Positions 45,469 through 54,549 of a stretch of DNA of 64,000 bases are shown here, piece after piece. This stretch comes from RCC90-49c sp051016155. Its GTDB lineage: Bacteria; Bacteroidota; Bacteroidia; Cytophagales; Amoebophilaceae. The translations under genes and the position numbers were made by a program. The notes below the pieces were generated by a model. That model was not told the origin of the DNA. It saw nothing but the letters and a program-made list of their open reading frames with translations, and searched no databases. How positions within the stretch are numbered: the stretch's first letter is position 1; each line of letters opens with the position of its first letter. The stretch lies in assembly GCA_051016155.1 (NCBI GenBank), contig CP136537.1:682001-746000 (forward strand), read 5' to 3'.

Positions 45469-45599
45469 AATTATTCTGCCTATATCAACTTCGTCAAGCG
45501 GTTATCATCTGTACATAGAGTTTCGAGGCCAGTGCCAAGTAGCCCCAACCACGCCGCTAGACTTTTAAAATAGGCTTGGGGGGGGATTAGAACGGTGTT

Positions 45600-45655
45600 T
45601 TAAATCACGCAATTACTAAATCGTTCAATCATACAATGGCCTCATGGAGTTGTAT
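45600..45655 (+). repeat. Partial GGCCTCAT-family repeat
   Basis: Only the 3' half of the family is present: AATCACGCAATTACTAAATC, then TTCAATCATACAATGGCCTCAT. It sits between the murD start and the end of the CPBP protease gene. Confidence 0.5.
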
Positions 45656-45667
45656 AGCACCCTATCG

Positions 45668-46603
45668 TCATACCTCTTGCGTTGGCTGCGCGGCTTGTCC
45701 TTGTCGCCGCAGTAGAAAAGCAAAAACAACAGCCAAGAGGACAAAAAAGGTCCAGACAGGCCAGGGGGGAGCGGACGCTTGCGTGGGGTCTTGCTCAATA
45801 CTGCCTCGCTGATGCAGAAAGAGTAGGAGCAGCGTGAAAGTATTGTTGAACAAATGAGCCAGTACAGGAAAGACCAAGTCTTTGGTCCACCAGTAGATAT
45901 AGCCAAACAATGCTCCTAACAAAAACCGAGGGCAAAAACCATAAAACTGAAGATGGATAGCACTGAAGACCAAAGCACTCAGCCCAATCGCCCCATGAAT
46001 GTTGTGCGTGAGCTTGTGAAAAAGATTCTGTAGAACGCCTCTAAAAAGTAACTCCTCCCCTACAGCAGGGATCACACCGATGACACCTATACCTATCCCT
46101 AGCTCTGTCAGTGAATCAAAAGTAGTTAGTAGTACCATGAGCGCTTCTATCATGGCTTCTTTGTGCTGTGCCCACGCCTCAAAAGCACTAAGCCAGCTAG
46201 GAAACTGGATCGCTTTGTTCCATTCAACTATCCAGGTGTCAACTACCATGAACGAGAAGACCAGGCCTAGCGTAAGGACTAGAGGATAGCCATAGCTTTG
46301 TGGCCACTGAAAGAGCCTGCGAAGGCTTTGGGGCTCGAAAACGTACAGATAACCCAAAGGGGCCAAGATAAATGCACTACTGGCTGTAGTAGCCTGCAGG
46401 GTCAATAGCCATGCTTTAGAAGGGAGTGCTGCTTCTAGGGCCTCTACGCCCCGAAGCAGGAATACAGCAGCTATTAACTGCCCTACCCAGGCACCTAGGA
46501 ACACTCCGAAGCATACCAGCAACAGGCTAATCCAAGGAGATCGGCTTTCAGGGAGGGGAAGGAGGAAGCGTAGCTGCGACATACGTTTGTCAAACTTACG
46601 CAA
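45668..46603 (-). CDS. CPBP-family (Abi) intramembrane metalloprotease
   Basis: The 311-residue protein has about eight membrane helices. The family motifs are present: EELLFRGVLQNLFH (EExxxR), FSAIHLQF (FxxxH) and HLFNNTFTLLLLF. CPBP proteases act inside membranes, as in CAAX processing or bacteriocin self-immunity. A more likely start is Met8 at 46582, because the minus strand has TAAGTTTG, a -7-like element, at 46598-46591. It is followed by murD in the same direction. Confidence 0.83.
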   Translation of the reverse strand: MRKFDKRMSQLRFLLPLPESRSPWISLLLVCFGVFLGAWVGQLIAAVFLLRGVEALEAALPSKAWLLTLQATTASSAFILAPLGYLYVFEPQSLRRLFQWPQSYGYPLVLTLGLVFSFMVVDTWIVEWNKAIQFPSWLSAFEAWAQHKEAMIEALMVLLTTFDSLTELGIGIGVIGVIPAVGEELLFRGVLQNLFHKLTHNIHGAIGLSALVFSAIHLQFYGFCPRFLLGALFGYIYWWTKDLVFPVLAHLFNNTFTLLLLFLHQRGSIEQDPTQASAPPWPVWTFFVLLAVVFAFLLRRQGQAAQPTQEV

Positions 46604-46691
46604 AATTCGGCATTGCAGCTTCTGGTCTTACTATCCTCAATAGCAGAATTTAGCTCTGCAGTCACCCTCATTGGGACCGGGCTAGCACAAT

Positions 46692-47603
46692 CTATGGCAC
46701 TTGCGCGAGGTGAGATAGATTATTTTGCATTTCAGTGTCTTCATAGTGTGCTTTGAGCGCCTCAGCGAGAAGTATTGCTACACAAACAGCGCTGTGGACA
46801 AGCTTCTGTTGCCCTTCTGGGGTAGTAGGATCAACTTGCCATTCATGGCCTCCGCCAGCTTTCTCTCGACTTATTTCAGCGTTCCAAACCTTAGCAGCTT
46901 CTTCTACAATCGCCATGGAAGATGCTCCATACTGTTGTTCTTTGATTTCTTTTTCTGAAGTGCCTACTACATGAAAATTTTTGCCTAGCATGGCCTCCAT
47001 AGAATATTCCATAATCTGGTGTAACCATCGACATGCGCACTGGAATCTATCTTTTATTTTATTTTCTATTTGTTGCTGTAATAGAGTGCTTGAGCGGGTC
47101 TTAGCTTTTTCAGCCTCAAGACATTTAGAAGCCTGATCCAGCTCCAGTAGATAGTCCTTCAGAATGTCAAAAAAGGACTCTAAGGAACCCAGCGCCGTGC
47201 CTGCGCTGTAACTTACTGAAGCCTGACGGCATTGTATGGCGCATTGGGCTACTTGCTCAATAACTTTTAATATACTTTGGGGGACTGGACTGCTTTTCAT
47301 GGCGTTGTAAGCACAAATAGTAGCTGCCCTGGCAGCTTTGAGGTACTTGTCGTCTTGGCGACTGCGACCGTATATCTGAAAAGCATCGCTGAGCCAGGCC
47401 TCTGCTTTCCCTGAGTCTTTTAGTAACTCCTCAGCGTGTTGCTTGGCAGTAGCCAGGACTTCTTCTTTAGGACGCTCCGTGACCTTGGGCTGAGTTGTAT
47501 CGCCACCACCGCCCTTGGGCCTGTTGGGCTTACCGCAGCCCCATATCCCACTGAGGACGATAAGCGATAAGGAACTGAGGAGAAGAATGGGTTTGTTTTT
47601 CAT
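46692..47603 (-). CDS. Hypothetical lipoprotein
   Basis: I do not recognise a family. From the ATG at 47603 the product has 303 residues with a lipoprotein-like signal (MKNKPILLLSSLSLIVLSGIWGC, Cys23), a Gly-rich linker (KPNRPKGGGGDTTQPK) and an all-helical remainder with regular Ala/Leu/Glu content and scattered Cys (ICAYNAMKSS, QVAQCAIQCRQASVSYSAGTALGS, FQCACRWLHQIMEYS). The helical pattern could be TPR-like or a coiled helical bundle. It lies between the CPBP protease gene and cca. Confidence 0.6.
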   Translation of the reverse strand: MKNKPILLLSSLSLIVLSGIWGCGKPNRPKGGGGDTTQPKVTERPKEEVLATAKQHAEELLKDSGKAEAWLSDAFQIYGRSRQDDKYLKAARAATICAYNAMKSSPVPQSILKVIEQVAQCAIQCRQASVSYSAGTALGSLESFFDILKDYLLELDQASKCLEAEKAKTRSSTLLQQQIENKIKDRFQCACRWLHQIMEYSMEAMLGKNFHVVGTSEKEIKEQQYGASSMAIVEEAAKVWNAEISREKAGGGHEWQVDPTTPEGQQKLVHSAVCVAILLAEALKAHYEDTEMQNNLSHLAQVP

Positions 47604-47674
47604 AAAATGAAATATTGTAAGGATTAGCATACAAAATACCGGCTATAAACTTACCACTATTTCACTGAACTAAC

Positions 47675-49093
47675 TCACTGCCTAGGCGCAAGGCCTTTTG
47701 CTTTGCCCATTCTCAGTAAATAATTGTACGCCTCTGCATACTCATTCTTGATCTCTCCTTCTAGAATCGCCTCTCTGACAGCCTCTTTGAGCTCGCCCAC
47801 TAGCCGACAAGGCTTGAGGCCAAAGGTCTGCATGATGATACTTCCTGTAATGACGGGCTGAAAATTTCTTAATGCATCTTTTTCTTCCACTAGCTGCACT
47901 TTCTCTTCTACACGCGCAAAGTTCTGTAAATAACGTTGGACTTTCGCACTGTTTTTAGAGGTGATGTCTGCGCGACAGAGCAGCATCAGGTCTTCTAGCG
48001 CATCGCCTGCTTCGTAAATCAATCGCCGAATGGCAGCGTCGGTAACGCCTTCTTGGGCTAAGGCAATGGGGCGTAGGTGCAGTCGCACTAGCTTTTGTAC
48101 GTACGCCATGTTCTCTTGCAAGGGCAGTTTCATCTTTCTGAAGATGCGTGGCACCATCCTGGCACCTAAGTCCTCGTGCCCATGAAAAGTGAAGCCTACA
48201 GCAGGATCAAAACGCTTGGTCTGGGGCTTGGCAATGTCATGCAAAAGTGCTGCCCAACGCAGCCAGAAGTTGTCAGAGGCTTGGGCCACGTTGTCCAAGA
48301 CCTGGAGCGTATGGTCAAAGTTATCTTTGTGCGACTGGCCTTGGATAGTTTCTGTGCCTTGCAGGGCCACTAGTTCAGGAAAAATTAGCGATAGCAAGCC
48401 CACTTGGTGTAGCAGCTTGAAGCCCTGCGAGGGCACTGCAGCTGCCATTATTTTGTTGATTTCAGCCGTAATCCGCTCTTGCGAAATGATGCTGATCCTC
48501 TCCGCTTGCTGCTGCATGGCCGCCAGGGTGTCTGGCGCAATGGTCATGCCCAGCTGTACAGAAAAGCGAACTGCCCGCAGCATGCGTAGCGGATCGTCTG
48601 AAAAAGTAATGGCTGGGTCCAGCGGCGTTTGAAGCACGCGGCGCTGCAGGTCTTCTACCCCTCCGAATGGGTCTATCAGCGTGCCCCAATGCGCCTTGTT
48701 TAGGCCTATGGCCAAGGCATTGATCGTAAAGTCACGCCTATTTTGGTCATCTGTCAAGGTCCCTTCTTCCACTATAGGCTTGCGGGAATGGCGCTGATAG
48801 GACTCTTTGCGAGCGCCTACAAACTCTATTTCCCAGCCTTCCCACTGGATCATGGCAGTACCAAAATTCTTGAATACAGCTACTCGGTGGGGTTGGCCTA
48901 GCGCGCTGGCCACGGCCTTGGCCAGCGCAATGCCACTGCCCACACACACGACGTCAATGTCTTTAGAGGGTCTTCCTAGCAGCAAATCGCGTACAAAACC
49001 GCCAACCACATAAGTTGCTAGCTGGCACTCATCAGCCACTGCCCCAATGCGCTGCAAGACAGGGTAAGAAGCAAGTAAAAAGCCGTAATTCAT
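47675..49093 (-). CDS. cca: CCA tRNA nucleotidyltransferase / poly(A) polymerase family, with HD domain
   Basis: From the ATG at 49093 the protein has 472 residues. The nucleotidyltransferase head is present: YVVGGFVRDLLLGRPSKDIDVVCVGSG with the DxD pair, and RRDFTINALAIGL. An RNA-binding segment (DPLRMLRAVRFSVQLG) and an HD domain (WAALLHDIAKPQTKRFD, FTFHGHEDLGARM) follow. It probably adds CCA to tRNA 3' ends, needed because at least three of the tRNA genes here lack encoded CCA. It is divergent from pyrG. Confidence 0.92.
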   Translation of the reverse strand: MNYGFLLASYPVLQRIGAVADECQLATYVVGGFVRDLLLGRPSKDIDVVCVGSGIALAKAVASALGQPHRVAVFKNFGTAMIQWEGWEIEFVGARKESYQRHSRKPIVEEGTLTDDQNRRDFTINALAIGLNKAHWGTLIDPFGGVEDLQRRVLQTPLDPAITFSDDPLRMLRAVRFSVQLGMTIAPDTLAAMQQQAERISIISQERITAEINKIMAAAVPSQGFKLLHQVGLLSLIFPELVALQGTETIQGQSHKDNFDHTLQVLDNVAQASDNFWLRWAALLHDIAKPQTKRFDPAVGFTFHGHEDLGARMVPRIFRKMKLPLQENMAYVQKLVRLHLRPIALAQEGVTDAAIRRLIYEAGDALEDLMLLCRADITSKNSAKVQRYLQNFARVEEKVQLVEEKDALRNFQPVITGSIIMQTFGLKPCRLVGELKEAVREAILEGEIKNEYAEAYNYLLRMGKAKGLAPRQ

Positions 49094-49224
49094 GGATGGT
49101 TTTTGTGTCTGGGCACAATTTTTGGGTGAATGCAAATCTCTTTACTACCACCGTAAGGAGCAAGCTGGGTCCAAGATGCAGGCTGAACTATCTGCTTACT
49201 CACAGAGAACTCCGAAAATTCGCC

Positions 49225-49232
49225 TACTTTTG
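49225..49232 (+). promoter_or_regulatory. Bacteroidota-type -7 element upstream of pyrG
   Basis: TACTTTTG matches TAnnTTTG and lies 52 bp before the pyrG start at 49285. It also supports rejecting the longer open frame that begins at 49015, which would start inside cca. No strong -33 element is seen. Confidence 0.45.
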
Positions 49233-49284
49233 TAGAAGGCCATCAATGGTCGGTCTCTCAAAATCATCCCTCTTCACAACGCCT

Positions 49285-50886
49285 ATGGCTGCTGTCAAAT
49301 ACATTTTCATTACAGGAGGGGTGACCTCTTCTTTGGGCAAAGGCATCATTGCTGCCTCGCTGGGGAAGCTCCTCCAAGCCAGAGGCTATCGGGTAACAAT
49401 TCAAAAGCTAGACCCTTACATCAACTTGGACCCAGGCACGATGAACCCGTATGAGCATGGGGAATGTTACGTGACAGAGGACGGGGCAGAAACAGACTTG
49501 GACTTAGGGCACTATGAGCGTTTTCTAGAGGTGGCCACCTCGCAGGCCAATAATGTGACTACGGGCAAGATTTACTATAACGTCATTGCCAGAGAGCGCC
49601 AAGGTGATTATCTAGGCAAGACGGTACAAGTAGTCCCTCATATCACTGACGAAATCAAGCGCCATATTTTTGGATTGGGCCAGACAGGGGCGTATGACGT
49701 TGTGATTACAGAGATTGGCGGCAGTGTGGGTGACATTGAGTCATTGCCTTTTATCGAAGCCATACGGCAAGTGCGGTGGGACTTGGCACCAGCGGATTTC
49801 TTGTCGATCCACTTGACACTCATTCCTTATCTGCGCGCTGCCAAGGAGCTCAAGACCAAGCCTACGCAACATTCTGTCAAACAGCTGCAAGCAGCAGGTA
49901 TACAGCCCAACATCCTGGTCTGCCGTACGGAAAATCCCCTTCCAGCTGACCTGCGCAAAAAGCTAGCTTTGTTTTGTAATGTTAGCTACGACGCCGTGGT
50001 CGAAGCTATAGATGCAGACTCTATCTATGAGGTCCCCTTGCTGATGCGTCAAGAAAAACTGGATGAGCAAGTCCTTACACAGCTTCACCTGTCTCCTGCT
50101 CCACTGCCTGACTTATCCACCTGGACCGCTTTCCTGGACAGGCTCAAGCAGCCTCAAAAAACCCTGCGCATTGGCTTGGTGGGGAAGTACACGGCCGTAC
50201 CCGATGCCTATAAGTCTATCGAAGAGGCCTTGATTCATGCAGGAGCCCACCACGCTTGTAGGATCGATCTACAGCTGGTGGATGCAGAAGCACTACACGA
50301 AGACAACGTAGCACGGCAACTCACCTCTTTGCACGGACTTTTGATTGCGCCTGGCTTTGGCGCTAGGGGCATTGAAGGCAAGATCAGGGCCATCCAGTAT
50401 GCCAGAGAAAATCAGGTGCCACTCCTGGGTATTTGTTTGGGCATGCAATGCATGGTAGTGGAATTTGCCAGAAATGTGTTGGGATGGAAAGAGGCAGCCT
50501 CTACAGAGCATGCCCCGTCTACCATCTATCCAGTCATCAGCTTGACCGAGGATCAAGTAGACGTAACGCAAAAAGGAGGGACGATGCGGCTAGGCGCCCA
50601 GCCTTGTCAGCTGGTGCCTGCAACGCGGGCGGCAGAGAGCTACGGCACTTTGCGTGTCTCAGAGCGGCACCGCCATCGGTATGAATTCAACAATAAGTAC
50701 CTCAAAGACTTTGCCAACGCAGGCCTGATCGCCACAGGGGTGCATCCCACTACTGGCCTGGTAGAGATCGTGGAGCTAGTAGGGCCTTCTTGGTGGGTAG
50801 GCACGCAGTTTCATCCCGAGCTCAAAAGCACTCCCTTGCATCCCCATCCGTTGTTTGTGGGCTTTGTAAAAGCGGCTGGCGTGTGA
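49285..50886 (+). CDS. pyrG: CTP synthase
   Basis: From the ATG at 49285 (MAAVKYIFITGGVTSSLGKGIIAASLGKLLQARG) the protein has 533 residues, the usual length. The synthase domain has SSLGKG, DPYINLDPGTMNPYEHGE, and VTEIGGSVGDIESLPF. The glutaminase domain has the nucleophile Cys in LLGICLGMQCMVVEFAR, and FHPEL near the end. It aminates UTP to CTP with glutamine. Confidence 0.97.
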   Translation: MAAVKYIFITGGVTSSLGKGIIAASLGKLLQARGYRVTIQKLDPYINLDPGTMNPYEHGECYVTEDGAETDLDLGHYERFLEVATSQANNVTTGKIYYNVIARERQGDYLGKTVQVVPHITDEIKRHIFGLGQTGAYDVVITEIGGSVGDIESLPFIEAIRQVRWDLAPADFLSIHLTLIPYLRAAKELKTKPTQHSVKQLQAAGIQPNILVCRTENPLPADLRKKLALFCNVSYDAVVEAIDADSIYEVPLLMRQEKLDEQVLTQLHLSPAPLPDLSTWTAFLDRLKQPQKTLRIGLVGKYTAVPDAYKSIEEALIHAGAHHACRIDLQLVDAEALHEDNVARQLTSLHGLLIAPGFGARGIEGKIRAIQYARENQVPLLGICLGMQCMVVEFARNVLGWKEAASTEHAPSTIYPVISLTEDQVDVTQKGGTMRLGAQPCQLVPATRAAESYGTLRVSERHRHRYEFNNKYLKDFANAGLIATGVHPTTGLVEIVELVGPSWWVGTQFHPELKSTPLHPHPLFVGFVKAAGV

Positions 50887-51083
50887 ATCATTGGGTGATT
50901 CACTGATTTATCTATTGAGTGATTGAATCATTTGTTCATTAGATTATTTGTTTATTTCATGAAGACTGTTACAAAATGTACCCGATATTCTGACAGGACT
51001 TGAAAAAGTGCTTTTGCAGATTCAAAGGAGTCTTTGAGATCACGTAACCACAAAAGCACTCAATAATGCAATGGCCTCAGCTA
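50887..51083 (+). repeat. Low-complexity TGATTNATT stretch plus GGCCTCAT-family repeat copy C
   Basis: The first 80 bp are short degenerate units (TCATTGGGTGATTCACTGAT, TGAGTGATTGAATCATTTG). The second part is a dispersed repeat: AGACTGTTACAAAATGTACC, GACTTGAAAAAGTGCTTTTG, TTTGAGATCACGTAACCAC and the end CAATAATGCAATGGCCTCA. Similar pairings occur elsewhere in the window. Confidence 0.6.
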
Positions 51084-51103
51084 GCATTAAGTGAAAGGGC
51101 ATG

Positions 51104-51130
51104 AAAAAAGGTGCTACTATGAGCACCTTT
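51104..51130 (-). terminator. Intrinsic terminator of the small lipoprotein gene
   Basis: A perfect 9-bp stem AAAGGTGCT/AGCACCTTT with a 6-base loop lies 27 bp beyond the stop at 51157. On the minus strand the stem is followed by a run of T (complement of AAAAAA at 51104-51109), the pattern of a rho-independent terminator. Confidence 0.75.
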
Positions 51131-51156
51131 CTAGACTTTTCTTTCAACTATTGCTG

Positions 51157-51513
51157 TTATTTTTTAGCCTTCTCTAATGCAGCTACTACTGCATCGAGAG
51201 CATCTTTTACTTTACCTGCTGCTGCTTTGCCTGCTGCTGCTTTGGCGACTTTAAAGTTGGCATCTGCTTTAGCCTTATCACTTCCTTCGCTGAGCATATT
51301 TTTGAGTTTAGTTTTTAACTCACTGGCATTGCTGATACTTAGGTCACCAGTAACTTTACTAACATCATCAGCATCACCAACAGCTTCAATCTTAGCTTCA
51401 GCCTCTTTCTTTAAGACATCAAATGACTTGTCTGTGTCCCCGCTTTTACCGCATCCAACGCCTAGCACTAAGGCTAACAGCATGGTAATAAATAGATTAA
51501 ATTGTTTGTGCAT
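51157..51513 (-). CDS. Small Ala/Lys-rich lipoprotein
   Basis: No family is recognised. The 118-residue product has a good lipoprotein signal (FITMLLALVLGVGC, Cys21) and then a short acidic, helical domain (SFDVLKKEAEAKIEAVGDADDVSKVTG…) ending in Ala/Lys-rich helices (AKAAAGKAAAGKVKDALDAVVAALEKAKK). Size and composition recall abundant small envelope lipoproteins. It has its own terminator, suggesting a single-gene transcript. Confidence 0.7.
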   Translation of the reverse strand: MHKQFNLFITMLLALVLGVGCGKSGDTDKSFDVLKKEAEAKIEAVGDADDVSKVTGDLSISNASELKTKLKNMLSEGSDKAKADANFKVAKAAAGKAAAGKVKDALDAVVAALEKAKK

Positions 51514-51645
51514 GATTTACTATGTTTTTAAGGTTATATATATTGTACTTGCTATGAGCTTTCTACTCACAACAGGCGCAAGGTAATAAAAAAAAATTTG
51601 TAACTATAATTTGTTAAAAAATAATTACCCCCTCACGGAGAAAAG

Positions 51646-51719
51646 TGCGCTCGGAAGGACTCGAACCCTCAACCTTCGGAGCCGAAATCCGACGTTCTAT
51701 CCAGTTGAACTACGAGCGC
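51646..51719 (-). tRNA. tRNA-Arg (TCG)
   Basis: The minus strand gives acceptor GCGCTCG with CGAGCGC, D-arm TAGTTCAACTGGATAGAAC, anticodon stem TCGGA/TCCGA around loop TTTCGGC (anticodon TCG) and T-loop GGTTCGAGTCC. CCA is not encoded. An A-rich stretch lies immediately beyond its 3' end. Confidence 0.92.
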
Positions 51720-51967
51720 AGGCTTGTTCTTTTTAGCCCCCGCAAGAGAGCCCTGTGGGCACCCTCTTGGACTTCTTATGAGCCAATAACGCCTTCATTG
51801 GGTCTAGCATCTATGAGACAACAGCGAGCAATTCCCCAAAAATAAGCATCATCAGGCAATAAAAGGGTAAATTGGCAGACTCATGGCGTAGGTCTTTGCT
51901 TGTAGCCACTCACCCCAAACACATGGCCTTGGTGATAGCCATTTCTTTTCATCAACGACAGCAGGAG

Positions 51968-52052
51968 CCTGTTCCAAGATGTGCCCAATAGACTGGCAAC
52001 GGCTTTAAGGTCACCCAATTACAAAATTACTTAATAGTATAAGAGGCTTAAT
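51968..52052 (+). repeat. Dispersed intergenic repeat (GGCCTCAT family), copy D
   Basis: It reads GAGCCTGTTCCAAGATGTGC, CCAATAGACTGGCAACGGCT, TTAAGGTCACCCAATTACAA and AATTACTTAATAGTATAAGA, ending GGCTTAAT at the lolD start. Its 3' end is diverged. The other part of the gap, 51720-51967, has no recognisable gene. Confidence 0.55.
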
Positions 52053-52706
52053 ATGCTAGTAGCAAAAGGAATCACTAAAAACTATGGCGAGCTTCAAGTG
52101 CTGAAAGGCATTGATCTGACTGTGAGCGAGGGAGAGGTAGTGGCCATCATGGGTGCCTCTGGAGCAGGCAAGAGTACGTTGCTGCATGTGCTGGCTACGT
52201 TAGACAGCCCTAGTGGTGGCACTTTACACATCGATGGCACGACAGTGTTGTCCTTACAAGGGAACGAGCTAGCTGCTTTCAGAAACCGTGCAATTGGTTT
52301 TGTATTTCAAACTTATAATCTACTGCCCGAATTCACCACCTTGGAGAATGTATGCATGCCAGGATACATCAAAGGAGAAGCAAAGACAGAAGTAGAGACG
52401 CGAGGGAAAAGCTTGTTGGGCCTTCTTGGTCTGAAAGATCGGCTACAGCACAAGCCGGCATCCCTTTCAGGCGGGGAACAGCAGCGAGTAGCTGTTGCGC
52501 GGGCCCTCATCAATCATCCCAAAATAGTTTTTGCAGACGAGCCTAGCGGTAGCTTAGATGCGCACAATGCTATAGCGCTGCACGCTCTATTCTTCGAATT
52601 GAGAGAAAAGCTAGGACAAACTTTTGTACTCGCCACACACAACCCCCTGCTGGCTGACATGGCTGACAGGAAAGTGCTTATACAGGACGGGAGGTTGATG
52701 GTGTAG
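52053..52706 (+). CDS. lolD: LolD-type ABC transporter ATP-binding protein
   Basis: The 217-residue ATPase has the P-loop GASGAGKST (residues 34-42), a Q-loop in FVFQTYNLLPEFTTLENV, the signature LSGGEQQRVAVARAL and Walker B IVFADEPSG. The NLLPEFT.LENV…P segment is typical of LolD/MacB-type ATPases. LolCDE releases lipoproteins from the inner membrane for transport to the outer membrane, which fits the many lipoproteins here. The permease gene is not in the window. Confidence 0.87.
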   Translation: MLVAKGITKNYGELQVLKGIDLTVSEGEVVAIMGASGAGKSTLLHVLATLDSPSGGTLHIDGTTVLSLQGNELAAFRNRAIGFVFQTYNLLPEFTTLENVCMPGYIKGEAKTEVETRGKSLLGLLGLKDRLQHKPASLSGGEQQRVAVARALINHPKIVFADEPSGSLDAHNAIALHALFFELREKLGQTFVLATHNPLLADMADRKVLIQDGRLMV

Positions 52707-52872
52707 TTGGCCGCTTTATGCACAAGTGTGGGCTAGCAGCTACAAAGGGATTGTCCCTCTAAAGTCGTAATTTAGATCAATGTATTAATTGAAGACCCAG
52801 TGTAAACCAAGCTACAGCGACCAGAATAACCTAGCAGCATCAATACATCGTAACAAAACTAGTAATACCTTC

Positions 52873-52880
52873 TAACTTTG
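52873..52880 (+). promoter_or_regulatory. Bacteroidota-type -7 element upstream of the EamA transporter gene
   Basis: TAACTTTG matches the TAnnTTTG consensus and lies between lolD and the transporter. Transcription would start near 52887. I see no clear -33 element. Confidence 0.4.
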
Positions 52881-52944
52881 CAGGCCTTGCAGCGTGTCGA
52901 TATCAGCGCATGCTCTCTCATTTTTTAGCAAAATCTTTATTTTT

Positions 52945-53793
52945 ATGCATATGTCTAAGGGTAGCAAATTCATGATGTTCAGTGTTTTTCTCGGTGCGCT
53001 GGTCAGCTTGGCGGTCAAACGGTTGAAGCATGTGCCTGCGATAGAGATCGTCTTGCTTATATCTTTGCTATCTTTAGTCACTAACCATGCACTATTAAGG
53101 TATCGTAGGATATCTGTGTGGGGGCACAATCATTTCTTCTTGATGGCCAGAGGCATCACAAGTACCTTAGGAATTATTTTGTATTTTCTCACAATACAAA
53201 ATATTCCACTACCCAGTGCTATCATTCTTCGCTACACAGCACCCATTTTTACGGCATTGATCGGCATTTTTATGTTAAAAGAACCAGTAAGCACGCAGCA
53301 GTGGTTCTTTTTTGGCCTATCTTTCTTGGGCGTCATTCTGATTAATGGTTTCATAGTGGACGAAGCCTCCTGGTATATCTTGAGCGGCCTAGGCAGTGCT
53401 TTTTTCAAGGGCTTGTCTAATAGCATAGTCAGAAAGATGGAGCATCAAGAGCACCCACAGGTAGTCACATTTTATGGCTACCTAGTCGCTCTACCTCTAA
53501 CAGGTGTTTACTTCACGTCCAACTACACTGTGCTGCAAGGGCAAGATTGGCTGCTTCTGGGATGCATTGGTGTATTGGGCTATCTGGCACACTACAACAC
53601 GGTACGAGCTTTTCAATTTGGCCCAATCGCTCCAGTGTCAGCCATTGCCTATCTCTCTGTCATTTATGCAATGCTGTTCAACTATTTTTTCTTGCATGAA
53701 ACCCTCTCTTGGGTCAAATTTTTAGGCATAGGCCTGGTTCTGCTAGGGGTGTTACTTAATGTTTCTTACAAGTATACAAAAGCTGCTGAGTGA
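52945..53793 (+). CDS. EamA-family (DMT) transporter
   Basis: From the ATG at 52945 the protein has 282 residues; a GTG at 52894 is also in frame. Ten membrane helices are arranged as two five-helix halves. Conserved features include KRLKHVPAIEIVLLISLLSL, the ALRYTAP-like SAIILRYTAPIFTALIGIFMLKEPVSTQQW in the first half, and AFQFGPIAPVSAIAYLSVIYAMLFNYFFLHETLSWVKFLGIGLVLLGV in the second. DMT proteins move small metabolites across the inner membrane; some in intracellular bacteria import S-adenosylmethionine. The substrate here is unknown. Confidence 0.85.
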   Translation: MHMSKGSKFMMFSVFLGALVSLAVKRLKHVPAIEIVLLISLLSLVTNHALLRYRRISVWGHNHFFLMARGITSTLGIILYFLTIQNIPLPSAIILRYTAPIFTALIGIFMLKEPVSTQQWFFFGLSFLGVILINGFIVDEASWYILSGLGSAFFKGLSNSIVRKMEHQEHPQVVTFYGYLVALPLTGVYFTSNYTVLQGQDWLLLGCIGVLGYLAHYNTVRAFQFGPIAPVSAIAYLSVIYAMLFNYFFLHETLSWVKFLGIGLVLLGVLLNVSYKYTKAAE

Positions 53794-53808
53794 AAAAGAA
53801 CGGAAAAC

Positions 53809-54534
53809 ATGGCAGGACATAGCAAATGGGCCAACATCAAGCACCGAAAAAGCGCCAACGACGCTAAAAAAGGCAAGTTGTTTGGCAAGCTAGTCAAAGA
53901 AATAGCCATAGCTGCTAAACAAGGAGGCGCTACCCCTGAAAGTAATCCTCGGCTAAGGCTTGCTATTCAAAATGCGCGCAGTGCCAACGTACCCAAGGAC
54001 AACATCGAGCGTGCCATCAAAAAGGGGAGTGGAGCAGATGCGACTGATTATACAGAGGCAACCTATGAAGGATATGCGGCTCATGGCGTAGCTGTGATCG
54101 TAGAGTGCATGACCGATAACCTGAACCGCACAGTAGCTGCGGTGCGTGCTGCCTTTGCCAAGCACGGAGGAAGTTTAGGCAAAAGTGGTTCTCTGGCATT
54201 CCTATTCGAAAGGCAGGGTATATTCTCAGTCAAGCAAGAAGCCGTTGCTGATGAGGAAACACTGACTTTGGCTATGATCGAAGCAGGAGCTGCTGCCATC
54301 GAGCCTGAAGAAGACTACTTTTACATCAACTGTCCGCTAGAAGCTTTTGGGGGTATTCAGAAGGAACTAGAAGGCCTGTCAATAGCCATCGATGATGCTG
54401 CCTTGCAGTATATACCCAACACATCTGTTGCAGTGACTAACGAAGAGGCAGCCCAAGTAGTGCGATTAATCGAGGCACTGGAAGACAATGATGATGTACA
54501 AAGAGTGTTTCATAACATGGCTATGGAGAGTTAG
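53809..54534 (+). CDS. yebC: YebC/PmpR-family (TACO1) translation/regulatory protein
   Basis: The 241-residue protein begins MAGHSKWANIKHRKSANDAKKGKLFGKLVKEIAIAAKQGG, the family signature, with NVPKDNIERAIKKG and YEGYAAHGVAVIVECMTDNLNRT following. The family was described as transcription regulators; recent work assigns them a role in relieving ribosome stalling. It is cytosolic and 15 bp from the upstream transporter gene, so the two may be co-transcribed. Confidence 0.95.
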   Translation: MAGHSKWANIKHRKSANDAKKGKLFGKLVKEIAIAAKQGGATPESNPRLRLAIQNARSANVPKDNIERAIKKGSGADATDYTEATYEGYAAHGVAVIVECMTDNLNRTVAAVRAAFAKHGGSLGKSGSLAFLFERQGIFSVKQEAVADEETLTLAMIEAGAAAIEPEEDYFYINCPLEAFGGIQKELEGLSIAIDDAALQYIPNTSVAVTNEEAAQVVRLIEALEDNDDVQRVFHNMAMES

Positions 54535-54549
54535 AATGCTGTCAATGAG

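Noticed and set aside
49015..49284. Upstream extension of pyrG
   Set aside because: It would begin inside the divergent cca gene, and a likely promoter element lies at 49225.
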